Below the pieces are notes generated by a model. It had not been told where the DNA came from. It searched no databases and was given only the letters and a program-made list of their open reading frames with translations. Position numbers and translations under genes: made by a program. This document shows, in pieces, positions 49,675 to 57,213 of a DNA stretch of 64,000 nucleotides. The stretch's first letter is position 1, and the number at the start of each line of letters is the position of its first letter. The stretch is from Prauserella_A sp040635515 (GTDB lineage: Bacteria > Actinomycetota > Actinomycetes > Mycobacteriales > Pseudonocardiaceae), in assembly GCA_040635515.1 (NCBI GenBank), contig JBEYHY010000003.1:620001-684000 (forward strand), read 5' to 3'.

Positions 49675-50777
49675 CCTCACCGACCGCGGGCGAGGTGACC
49701 ATCGATCAGTTGCCGCTGAGGGAGGACCTGCGGGGCCGCAGTCCTTACGGCGCACCCCAGATCGACGTCGCCGTCCGGCTCAACACCAACGAAAATCCTT
49801 ACCCACCGCCGAGGGAACTCGTCGACGACGTCACCGGCGCCGTGCGCGCCGCCGCGGCGGAGCTGCACCGCTATCCGGACAGGGATGCCGTCGCGCTGCG
49901 CGAGGATCTCGCCGCGTATCTGTCGGTGGCCACCCGCGTTCCGCTCACCGAGCGAAATGTGTGGGCGGCCAACGGTTCCAACGAGATCCTGCAACAGATT
50001 CTGCAGGCGTTCGGCGGGCCAGGGCGAAGTGCGCTCGGATTCGAGCCCTCGTACTCGATGCACCCGATCATCGCGGCGGGTACCCGCACGGAGTGGCTGC
50101 CCGCGCCGAGACGGGCCGACTTCTCGCTCGACACCGAGGCCGCGGCGAGTCTCGTTGCGGAGCGAGCGCCCGACGTGGTTTTCCTGACCAGCCCCAACAA
50201 TCCGACCGGCGGGTCGATTCCGCTCGGCGAACTCGAACAGGTGCTGCGGGCCGCTCCGGGACTCGTCGTGATCGACGAGGCGTACGCGGAGTTCTCCTCG
50301 CAGCCGAGTGCCGCGACGCTGCTCGACACCTATCCCGCGAAGCTCATCGTGTCGCGCACGATGAGCAAGGCGTTCGCCTTCGCGGGCGGGCGGCTCGGAT
50401 ACCTCGCCGCGGCGCCGGCCGTCGTGGACGCGCTCCAGCTCGTGCGGCTGCCCTACCACCTTTCGGTGCTCACCCAGGCGGCGGCGCGCGCCGCGCTGCG
50501 GCACGCCGACGCGACGCTGGCCTCGGTCGCCAGGCTCGCCTCGGAAAGGGACAGGGTCGCCGAAGCACTGACCGGGCTCGGTTTCGCGCCGGTACCCAGC
50601 GACGCGAACTTCATCCTCTTCGGCAGGTTCGCCGACGCGCCGGCATCCTGGAAGTCCTATGTGGACCACGGGGTGCTGATCCGCGACGTGGGGATCGAAG
50701 GACACCTGCGGGTCACCATCGGTACCCCCGACGAGAACGACGCCTTCCTCACCGCAAGCAAGGAGGTCCCGCGATGA
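49671..50777 (+). CDS. hisC: Histidinol-phosphate aminotransferase
   Basis: A 368-aa class I/II PLP aminotransferase: LNTNENPYPPPRELVDDV, NGSNEILQQILQAFGGPG, TSPNNPTGGSIPL, VIDEAYAEF and the PLP-lysine in SRTMSKAFAFAGGRLGYL. It overlaps hisD by 4 nt and hisB by 4 nt, as expected for a coupled his operon. Confidence 0.95.
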   Translation: MTSPTAGEVTIDQLPLREDLRGRSPYGAPQIDVAVRLNTNENPYPPPRELVDDVTGAVRAAAAELHRYPDRDAVALREDLAAYLSVATRVPLTERNVWAANGSNEILQQILQAFGGPGRSALGFEPSYSMHPIIAAGTRTEWLPAPRRADFSLDTEAAASLVAERAPDVVFLTSPNNPTGGSIPLGELEQVLRAAPGLVVIDEAYAEFSSQPSAATLLDTYPAKLIVSRTMSKAFAFAGGRLGYLAAAPAVVDALQLVRLPYHLSVLTQAAARAALRHADATLASVARLASERDRVAEALTGLGFAPVPSDANFILFGRFADAPASWKSYVDHGVLIRDVGIEGHLRVTIGTPDENDAFLTASKEVPR

Positions 50778-51373
50778 GTCGCGTGGGCAAGGTCGAACGC
50801 ACGACCAAGGAGTCCTCGATCGTCGTCGAGGTCGATCTCGACGGGACCGGCGACGTCGAGGTGTCGACCGGCGTGCCGTTCTACGATCACATGCTGAACT
50901 CCTTCGGCGTGCACGGTTCGCTCGACCTGCGGATCGCGGCCGAGGGAGACGTGCACATCGACGCGCACCACACCGTCGAGGACACGGCCATCGTGCTGGG
51001 TCAGGCGATCCGCAAGGCCCTCGGCGACAAGGCCGGTATCCGCCGCTTCGGTGACGCCTGGATCCCGATGGACGAGACGCTGGCGCACGCGGCCGTCGAC
51101 GTGTCGGGACGGCCGTACTGCGTGCACGTCGGTGAACCGGAGCGGTTCGACACGTTCACGATCGGCGGCAACTACCCGTTCGTGCTCACCAGGCACGTTT
51201 TCGAATCGCTTTCCTTCCACGCTCAGCTCGCGCTGCACGTGCGGGTCGTGCACGGGCGCGATCCGCACCACATCGCGGAGGCGCAGTACAAGGCCGTCGC
51301 GAGGGCGCTGCGGGCGGCGACGGAAGCCGATCCGAGGGTGGGCGGCGTGCCCTCCACCAAGGGAGTGCTGTAG
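50774..51373 (+). CDS. hisB: Imidazoleglycerol-phosphate dehydratase
   Basis: A 199-aa stand-alone dehydratase with the Mn-binding motifs DHMLNSFGVHG, DAHHTVEDTAIVLGQA, and the second half HVFESLSFHAQLALHV, DPHHIAEAQYKAVARAL. ATG 50774 overlaps hisC. In most actinobacteria hisH follows; here a 51-aa membrane peptide and repeat array D follow instead. Confidence 0.95.
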   Translation: MSRVGKVERTTKESSIVVEVDLDGTGDVEVSTGVPFYDHMLNSFGVHGSLDLRIAAEGDVHIDAHHTVEDTAIVLGQAIRKALGDKAGIRRFGDAWIPMDETLAHAAVDVSGRPYCVHVGEPERFDTFTIGGNYPFVLTRHVFESLSFHAQLALHVRVVHGRDPHHIAEAQYKAVARALRAATEADPRVGGVPSTKGVL

Positions 51374-51529
51374 ATGGGCAATCAATGGGTGGCCGTCCTG
51401 CTGCTCGCCGTGGCCGGATTTCTGGTCGGCGGTGTGTTCAGCACGTGGAAGAACTCGAAGGGGCTCGCGGTGGCGCTCGGCGTGGCGGCGGGGCTGGCCA
51501 TCGCGGGTGCCGTCCTCTGGCTGAGGTAG
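51374..51529 (+). CDS. Small membrane protein after hisB (51 aa)
   Basis: ATG 51374 directly follows the hisB stop. The peptide starts MGNQWVAVLLLAVAGFLVGG, has a short basic loop (STWKNSKG) and a second hydrophobic helix (LAVALGVAAGLAIAGAVLWL) before the stop at 51527-51529. A GGGAG site lies about 10 nt upstream. It is a two-helix hairpin with no recognised function. Tight spacing and clean topology argue that it is real. Confidence 0.65.
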   Translation: MGNQWVAVLLLAVAGFLVGGVFSTWKNSKGLAVALGVAAGLAIAGAVLWLR

Positions 51530-51553
51530 CCGCCGGGGCGCGCCCGCGCCTCG

Positions 51554-51700
51554 GCGAGTCCCCCGCCCAGGTCGGCGAGTTCTGCACTCAGGCCGCCGAG
51601 ATCCGCACTCAGGTCGCCGAGTTCCGCACTCGGGTCGCCGAGATCCGCACTCAGGTCGCCGAGTTCCGCACTCGGGTCGGCGAGTTCCGCACCGGGGCAC
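51554..51700 (+). repeat. 21-bp tandem repeat array D (7 units)
   Basis: Seven units with the leader type GCGAGTCCC first, then regular alternation of GAGTTCTGC/GAGTTCCGC and GAGATCCGC units joined by CACTCAGGTCG or CACTCGGGTCG. Units 3 and 5 and units 4 and 6 are identical, so a 42-bp dimer has been duplicated. It begins 24 nt after the stop of the small membrane protein gene. Confidence 0.87.
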
Positions 51701-51750
51701 CAAACCGCTCGGCGTAGCCGATAACCGCTGGTCAGAGTCAGAACGCTAGT

Positions 51751-51801
51751 AAAGCTCCTTGCTCTCGCGGGCGTCCGCGCCGCCGAGAGCAAGGGAGCTT
51801 T
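51751..51801. terminator. Long hairpin downstream of hisDCB
   Basis: AAAGCTCC then TTGCTCTCG (51751-51767) pairs with CGAGAGCAA then GGGAGCTTT (51784-51801) across a 16-nt loop. It is one of the strongest hairpins in the window, with A/T at the outer edges so that a T-run follows on both strands. It is likely a bidirectional terminator or a dispersed hairpin element. Confidence 0.65.
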
Positions 51802-51959
51802 GCTCTCGCCGGGACCGAGCCCTGCCGCCGGACCGACCACTGCGGCGACGGCGGGCCACTGCGGCCACTGCGGCCACGGTGGCCGGGATCGGCGACAATA
51901 TCGACCCCGGCCACCGCCCCCGACGGGCGTCCCCGACTTTCTCCGGCCATTGACGGCCA

Positions 51960-52018
51960 CGCGAGGTGGCCGCGGCCCATCCGGTAACCCCGTAACCGGT
52001 GCGACCGGCCACCTCGCG
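51960..52018 (-). terminator. Hairpin terminator of the MMPL gene
   Basis: A perfect 13-bp inverted repeat CGCGAGGTGGCCG (51960-51972) / CGGCCACCTCGCG (52006-52018) lies just after the minus-strand stop at 52044. The span 51530-52043 holds this, the 51751 hairpin, array D and GGCCACTGC repeats, but no gene after 51529. Confidence 0.55.
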
Positions 52019-52043
52019 GCCCGCCAACGACTACCCGGAACCC

Positions 52044-54221
52044 CTAAACGGGCTCCAGCTCGCGCGACTTGCCGTGCCCGTCGGGCGGGTTGCCCGTACT
52101 GAGCTTCTCGCCTTCGACGTCGACGTTCGGCAGGATCCGGTCGAGCCACTTCGGCAGCCACCACGCGTGCTTGCCCAGCAGCGACATCACCGCGGGCACG
52201 ATCGTCATCCTCACGACGAACGCGTCGACCGCGACACCGAACGCCAGTGCGAAGCCGATCGACTGGATCAGCGTCTCCTCGGCGAGCACGAATCCGGCGA
52301 ACACGCTCGCCATGATCAGCGCCGCCGCGACGACGACCCGGGAACCGTGCCGGAAGCCGGTGATCATCGCCGTGTTGGCCTCGGCCCCGTGCACGTACTC
52401 CTCGCGCATGCGGGTGACCAGGAAGACCTGATAGTCCATCGCCAGTCCGAAAAGGACACCGATGAGCAGGATCGGCAGCATGCTCATGATCGGACCGGTC
52501 GCTTCGACCCCGAGCAGGTCGCCCAGCCAGCCCCACTGGAACACCGCGACGACGGCACCGAACGCGGCGACGACCGAGCCGAGGAAACCCAGCGTCGCCT
52601 TGAGTGGCACCACGAGCGACCGGAACACCAGCATCATGAGGATGAACGCGAGCCCGACGATCAGCGCGAGGTAGGGAAGCAGCGCGTCGGCCATCTTCTT
52701 CGACACGTCGATGTTCATCGCGGTCTGCCCGGTCACCATGATGTCGGTGCCGGTCTGTTCCCTGAGCTGACCAGCTTCCGCGCGGATGTCGTTGACGAGG
52801 TCTTCCGTCGCCTGCGTGTCGGGCCCGCTTTGCGGCACCACGTTCAGCAGCGCCGTGTCACCTTCGGCGTTGAACTGTGGCGGCATCACCAGGGCGACGT
52901 CGTCGAGCGCACCGATGCGCTGCATCGCGGCCCGCACCGACTGCTCGGGGTTGTCACCGGCCTCGATGACGACGGTCAGCGGCCCGTTGGTGCCGGGGCC
53001 GAATCCGGAGCTGATGAGGTCGTAGGCCTTGCGCTGGGTGGAGTCGGGGGCCGCCGTGTTGTCGGTCGGCAGGCCCAGCCGCATGCTCATCGCCGGGATC
53101 GCGACCACGAGCAGCGCCGCGACGGAGCCGACCAGCACGAGCACCCGGTGCCGCGAGATGAACCTCGCCCAGCGCTCTCCCGCGGTCGGACCGGACTTCT
53201 TGGGTCCCCGCAGGCCCGGAATCCGGCCGCCGAGCACCTTGTTCCCCGCGAACCCGAGCACGGCGGGCAGCAGTGTGATCGCGATCAGCACGGCGATGGC
53301 AACGGTCGCGGACGCGGCCAGCCCCATTTCGCCGAGCAGTGGCACACCCACGACGGTGAGCCCGGCCAGCGCGATGATCACCGTGAGACCCGCGAACACG
53401 ACAGCCGAGCCCGCGGTGCCGACGGCGTGGGCCGCCGCGTCCTCCGGATTTCGTCCGGTCTCCAGTTCGTGCCGGTATCTCGACACGATGAACAGCGCGT
53501 AGTCGATACCGACCGCGAGCCCGATCATCAGCGCGAGCACGGGGGTGTTGGCGTTGAGTTCGAAGAACGAGGCGGTCACCATGATTCCCGCCATGCCGAC
53601 ACCGACGCCGATGAGCGCGGTGAGCAGCGGAAGCCCTGCCGCGATGAGCGAGCCGAACGTGATGATCAGAACCACCGCCGCGATGGCGACGCCGACACCT
53701 TCACTCGCGTTCGTCTCGAAGCCACCCTGGATGGCGTCGCCGCCGAATTCGACCTCAAGTCCCGCGTCCCGCCCCGGCCCGGCGGCGGCGAGCAGGCCCT
53801 CCCTGTCGGCTTCGGACAGTTCGAAGGCCTGCATCGAGTAGCTCACCTGCGCGAGCGCGACCCTGCCGTCGGGGGAGACCGTCTGTGCCTGGAACGGGTC
53901 GAGGACGCTGGTGACCCGCGGCGCCGAGCGAAGCTGCGAGACGACCTCGTCGACGGCGGCACGGTCGAGCGCCTGGCCTTCCGGCGCCGCGATGGCGACG
54001 CGGGCGGTCGCTCCGCCGACGTTCGCCTCGGGGAACCGCGATTCGAGTTGTTCGATGGCCCGCTGTGATTCGGTACCAGGGATGGTCACCGAGTTCGTCA
54101 TCTGACCGGAGAGCGTGAGCGCGCCGATGCCGAGCGCGAGCAGCAACACCACCCATAAGCCGGTTACCGACCGCTTGCGCCGGAAGGAGAACCGGCCGAG
54201 CCGGGAAAGGAAAAGGGCCAC
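52044..54221 (-). CDS. MMPL/RND-family exporter
   Basis: A 725-aa transporter with 12 membrane helices in two halves. Each half has a large extracytoplasmic loop (residues about 40-170 and 390-520) and the MMPL motifs: ALMIGLAVGIDYALFIVSRYRHEL and LLIGVLFGLAMDYQVFLVTRMREEY, carrying the proton-relay Asp-Tyr pairs. GTG 54221 has GGAG upstream; the frame to 54320 would run through its own promoter. By family it exports lipids or drugs. The divergent TetR probably represses it. Confidence 0.92.
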   Translation of the reverse strand: MALFLSRLGRFSFRRKRSVTGLWVVLLLALGIGALTLSGQMTNSVTIPGTESQRAIEQLESRFPEANVGGATARVAIAAPEGQALDRAAVDEVVSQLRSAPRVTSVLDPFQAQTVSPDGRVALAQVSYSMQAFELSEADREGLLAAAGPGRDAGLEVEFGGDAIQGGFETNASEGVGVAIAAVVLIITFGSLIAAGLPLLTALIGVGVGMAGIMVTASFFELNANTPVLALMIGLAVGIDYALFIVSRYRHELETGRNPEDAAAHAVGTAGSAVVFAGLTVIIALAGLTVVGVPLLGEMGLAASATVAIAVLIAITLLPAVLGFAGNKVLGGRIPGLRGPKKSGPTAGERWARFISRHRVLVLVGSVAALLVVAIPAMSMRLGLPTDNTAAPDSTQRKAYDLISSGFGPGTNGPLTVVIEAGDNPEQSVRAAMQRIGALDDVALVMPPQFNAEGDTALLNVVPQSGPDTQATEDLVNDIRAEAGQLREQTGTDIMVTGQTAMNIDVSKKMADALLPYLALIVGLAFILMMLVFRSLVVPLKATLGFLGSVVAAFGAVVAVFQWGWLGDLLGVEATGPIMSMLPILLIGVLFGLAMDYQVFLVTRMREEYVHGAEANTAMITGFRHGSRVVVAAALIMASVFAGFVLAEETLIQSIGFALAFGVAVDAFVVRMTIVPAVMSLLGKHAWWLPKWLDRILPNVDVEGEKLSTGNPPDGHGKSRELEPV

Positions 54222-54291
54222 GCCAGGGGCTCCGTTTCTGGTGCGGTACTGGGTTTGCGGGTGCCGATCCGGCACGAAAGTCCTTCCATTC

Positions 54292-54377
54292 ACGCTAGCC
54301 GATCGGCAAGTGCCGTCCAAGCCGATCGGCTAGCGTGTGACTAGCCGAACAGCAAGGTGCGTGCTAGTCGATCGACA
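54292..54377. promoter_or_regulatory. Four-site operator array and MMPL promoter
   Basis: Four copies of a CTAG(C/T)CGATCGGCA-type motif lie at 54295-54308, 54320-54333 (inverted), 54341-54354 and 54364-54377. The centres of their 10-bp palindromes (GCCGATCGGC or GTCGATCGAC; the third imperfect) are exactly 23 bp apart. On the minus strand TTGGAC (54320-54315), 17 bp and TAGCGT (54297-54292) form the MMPL promoter, covered by the first two sites. Confidence 0.75.
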
Positions 54378-54410
54378 GGTAGTGTCTGAAAGTTGACGAG
54401 GAGGGCGCCC

Positions 54411-55001
54411 ATGACTGCCGGCACCGTGGCCGACGGCACGAGATCACGTTTGCTTGCCACGGCGCTCACGTTGTTCAGTGAGCACGGCGTCGAGGGAACG
54501 TCATTGCAGATGATCGCGGCCGAGCTGGGAGTCACCAAAGCCGCGGTGTACTACCACTTCAAGACCAAGGACGAGATCACCGAGGCCGTGGCGGCGCCCG
54601 CGCTGCGTGAGCTCGACGCCGTGATCGACGAGGCACTTGCCCAGCGCAGCAGGGGCGCGCAGATCGACCACGCGCTGTCCGGGTTCGCCGATCTCGTCGT
54701 GCAGCACCGTGCGCTCGTGGCCCTTTTCAACAGTGATCCCGGCATCATGAGGGCAATCGACCGCTCACTCAGTGGCAGCGAGAACCTGATGACCCGCCTG
54801 ATGACGATTCTCGGCGGTCCCGAACCCGGCTTCGCCGACCGGATCACCGTGCACGTGGTGCTTGTCGGGCTCGCGATGGCCGGTGGGGCGCCGGAATACC
54901 GCGACATCGACGACGAGACGCTGCGCGACCAGCTCATCGAGGTCGGCAGAAAACTGCTCGGCAGGCGGCGCAGGGCGCGGCCGGCTAGCCGGGACTCGTA
55001 G
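54411..55001 (+). CDS. TetR-family transcriptional regulator
   Basis: A 196-aa regulator: helix-turn-helix SRLLATALTLFSEHGVEGTSLQMIAAELGVTKAAVYYHFKTKDE is read across residues about 9-55, followed by an all-helical ligand domain. ATG 54411 has GAGGAGG upstream. It is divergent from the MMPL exporter with a four-site operator array between, so it likely represses both genes until a ligand binds. Its 3' end overlaps convergent kptA by 17 bp. Confidence 0.9.
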   Translation: MTAGTVADGTRSRLLATALTLFSEHGVEGTSLQMIAAELGVTKAAVYYHFKTKDEITEAVAAPALRELDAVIDEALAQRSRGAQIDHALSGFADLVVQHRALVALFNSDPGIMRAIDRSLSGSENLMTRLMTILGGPEPGFADRITVHVVLVGLAMAGGAPEYRDIDDETLRDQLIEVGRKLLGRRRRARPASRDS

Positions 55002-55542
55002 GGATATCCAGGAAACGCGGCGGAACCTCACGAGTCAGCCACACCCCATTGGCGCTCAACCTGAACTCGTATCGCTCCCGGGTCATCGCGGCGGTGTCGA
55101 CTCGCAGTACCACCGGCGCGCCCCGCCGGGATCCCACTTTCCTCGCCGTGCCCACGGTCGCGGAGAGGTGTACGTCGTGGCGTTTCATCGGCAGCAGGCC
55201 GGATTCGCGAATGGAGGGCAGGAAAGCCGCGACGGTGCCGTGATAGAGCGGCGAGGGCGGGACCCGGACGGGGAGATCGAGCTCGACGGCGACACTGTGA
55301 CCCTGGTTCGCCCTGATCCTGGTTCCGGTTTCGTCGAAGGCGAAGCGCCGTTTGTCGTTGGTGGCCACCACTTCGTCCAGTTGCGCGCGGGTGACCGCGA
55401 GGCCGTTGCGGGCGAGCGCGGCGAGCAGGACACCGGTGTCGACCCAGCCGCCCTCTTCGAGTTGAATGCCGATGCGCTCAGGCGCATGGCGTAGGTGCAG
55501 TGCGAGCCGCTTCGACAAGCGCACTCGATGAATGTCGTGCAT
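54985..55542 (-). CDS. kptA: RNA 2'-phosphotransferase (Tpt1/KptA)
   Basis: A 185-aa Tpt1/KptA enzyme. N-terminal SKRLALHLRHAPERIGIQLEEGGWV, central PLYHGTVAAFLPSI and HDVHLSATVGTARKVGSRRG, and VLRVDTAAM are the conserved family blocks, including the Arg/His residues for NAD use. Tpt1 removes a 2'-phosphate from RNA using NAD+, the last step of eukaryotic tRNA splicing; in bacteria the substrate is uncertain. ATG 55542 is chosen from homology. Confidence 0.9.
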   Translation of the reverse strand: MHDIHRVRLSKRLALHLRHAPERIGIQLEEGGWVDTGVLLAALARNGLAVTRAQLDEVVATNDKRRFAFDETGTRIRANQGHSVAVELDLPVRVPPSPLYHGTVAAFLPSIRESGLLPMKRHDVHLSATVGTARKVGSRRGAPVVLRVDTAAMTRERYEFRLSANGVWLTREVPPRFLDIPTSPG

Positions 55543-55592
55543 ATCCGTCGTATTGGCGCACAGTGCCCAAGCGGTGCGCAAGCGATTTCCGG

Positions 55593-56054
55593 TCAGATAC
55601 CGCCCTCGGCCGCGGGCTTGAGCAGGGGAGCACCGGGGCCGAACCTGGCCAGCCGGTCGTCGACGTTGTGCAAACCGCAGGTACGCAGGGAAAGACAGCC
55701 ACACCCGACACAGCCGATCAGCTGATCGCGCAGGCGCTGCAGCGCGTCGATGCGCGCGTCGAGCTCTTCTCGCCAGTTGCGGGAGAGCCGGGCCCAGTCC
55801 GCCTTGGTCGGTGCGTGATCCTTCGGCAGCGTCTCCAGTGCCTCACCGATTTGTTCCAGGCTGAGCCCAACCCGCTGCGCCGCACGGATGAACGCGATCC
55901 TGCGCAGGACGGAACGGGAATACCTGCGCTGATTGCCCGTGGAACGCTCGGAGGTGATGAGCCCACGGTCTTCGTAGAATCGGAGCGCCGTGTGCGGGAC
56001 GCCGCTGCGGTCCGCAACCTGTCCGATACTCAGGTGGTCGGCAAGCTTGGTCAC
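55593..56054 (-). CDS. soxR: Redox-sensing MerR-family regulator SoxR
   Basis: A 153-aa SoxR: MerR helix-turn-helix LSIGQVADRSGVPHTALRFYEDRGLI, dimerisation helix, and the [2Fe-2S] cluster motif CVGCGCLSLRTC (C-x2-C-x-C-x5-C). It activates targets when redox-active compounds oxidise the cluster. GTG 56054 is the start. kptA lies about 50 nt downstream on the same strand. Confidence 0.93.
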   Translation of the reverse strand: MTKLADHLSIGQVADRSGVPHTALRFYEDRGLITSERSTGNQRRYSRSVLRRIAFIRAAQRVGLSLEQIGEALETLPKDHAPTKADWARLSRNWREELDARIDALQRLRDQLIGCVGCGCLSLRTCGLHNVDDRLARFGPGAPLLKPAAEGGI

Positions 56055-56107
56055 GCCGCAACAGTACCCTGACTTACAGCATGGTCGAGGTTACGGCGTG
56101 CCGCAGG

Positions 56108-56296
56108 TCACGGGCTCGCGGACGTCTTTCCCGTGCGCCTGGTGCCGTTGCGGCGCGGCTGGCCGGTATCGCTGCCGGGCACATGCCGCCGCGTCTGCCG
56201 GGGCAGAGCGACCTCGCTGATGACAGGAAAGGGTTCGCTGTCGATATCGTCGCGCCACGCTTGCAACAACCGGTCGAGCGCGTCGTCGTGGGCCAT
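56108..56296 (-). CDS. Small conserved actinobacterial protein (62 aa)
   Basis: MAHDDALDRLLQAWRDDIDSEPFP at the N-terminus (given in part: DALDRLLQAWRDDIDSEP) is typical of small Pseudonocardiaceae hypotheticals with an amphipathic helix followed by a basic tail. A GGGAGG site lies 5 nt before ATG 56296, which supports this frame over an overlapping one at 56325. Function unknown. It lies between the sugar epimerase gene and soxR on the same strand. Confidence 0.6.
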   Translation of the reverse strand: MAHDDALDRLLQAWRDDIDSEPFPVISEVALPRQTRRHVPGSDTGQPRRNGTRRTGKTSASP

Positions 56297-56403
56297 GGTG
56301 GCCTCCCGAGGCAGAACGTAGCCATGTTACTACCCGGGGGCCAGGTTCGCTAAACCTTCGGCGCCGGAATTCCGGCTAAAACGCCCGCCGCGAGGTCGTG
56401 GCC

Positions 56404-57213
56404 TCAGGCGACGTGCTCCCGGTAGGAGGTCACGACGTCGGCGAGCACCTCGCCACCATCACGCTTCCACAGTTCGGCGTTGAACACCTCGACCTCGATC
56501 GGGCCGGTATAGCCCGCCGCCTCCACGCGGGCTCGCAGCCCGCGGTGGTCGATGGGGCCCTCTCCTGGCAGCGCCCTGCCCAGCAGCGTGTCGGTGAGCG
56601 GGACGAGCTGGTCGCACACGTGGAAGCCGAGTATCCGGCCGTGCGCTCTCGCGATGGCGGCCTCGATCCGAGGATCCCACCACACGGCGAACTCGTCGAC
56701 GACGACACCGACCGAGTCGGCGGGGTGATCTTCCGCGATGTCCATCGCCTGATCCACAGTGGACAGAACGGATCGGTCGACACACTGCATCGGATGCAGT
56801 GGTTCGAGACCGAGTTTGACGCCGTGCTCTCTCGCGAAGGGCGCGAGTTCGCCCACCGCGTCGGCGACGCGCTGCCGGGAGCCGCGCAGATCGTTGCCTG
56901 CGACACCACCGACCACGAGCACGAGCACGTCGGTGCCGAGCTTCGCCGCCTCCTCGATGGCCTCCTTCGTCCGCGCGATGCCGTCCACAGTGGCCCCTTC
57001 CGGCGTGACACCGGTGAAGAAACCACCCCTGCACAGCGAGGAGACCTTGACGTCGTACTCCTTGAGCAGTGCCGCCGCCCTGTCGACGCCGACCTCGGCG
57101 ACCTTGTCCCTCCACAGCCCGATCCAGCCGACACCCGCCTCCGCGCAGCCGGCGACGGCTTCGGGCAATGTCCAGTTCTTGGTGGTGATCTGGTTGAGGC
57201 TCAACCGGTCCAT
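56404..57213 (-). CDS. Sugar phosphate isomerase/epimerase (xylose isomerase-like TIM barrel)
   Basis: A 269-aa AP-endonuclease-2/xylose isomerase-like TIM barrel. Metal-binding residues are suggested in LGLEPLHPM, VVVDEFAVWWDP, GFHVCDQLVPL and PIEVEVFNAELW. Members isomerise or epimerise keto-sugars or dehydrate inosose. Its start overlaps the DUF993 stop by one base (TGATG), so the two are coupled. Confidence 0.88.
   Translation of the reverse strand: MDRLSLNQITTKNWTLPEAVAGCAEAGVGWIGLWRDKVAEVGVDRAAALLKEYDVKVSSLCRGGFFTGVTPEGATVDGIARTKEAIEEAAKLGTDVLVLVVGGVAGNDLRGSRQRVADAVGELAPFAREHGVKLGLEPLHPMQCVDRSVLSTVDQAMDIAEDHPADSVGVVVDEFAVWWDPRIEAAIARAHGRILGFHVCDQLVPLTDTLLGRALPGEGPIDHRGLRARVEAAGYTGPIEVEVFNAELWKRDGGEVLADVVTSYREHVA

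Noticed and set aside
49319..50773. 684-aa frame joining hisB to upstream sequence
   Set aside because: The first 485 codons are an out-of-frame shadow of hisD and hisC. HisB starts at 50774.
51999..54068. 689-aa plus-strand frame opposite the MMPL gene
   Set aside because: His/Asp/Arg-rich shadow of a GC-rich gene; no domain recognised, while the minus strand is a full MMPL transporter.
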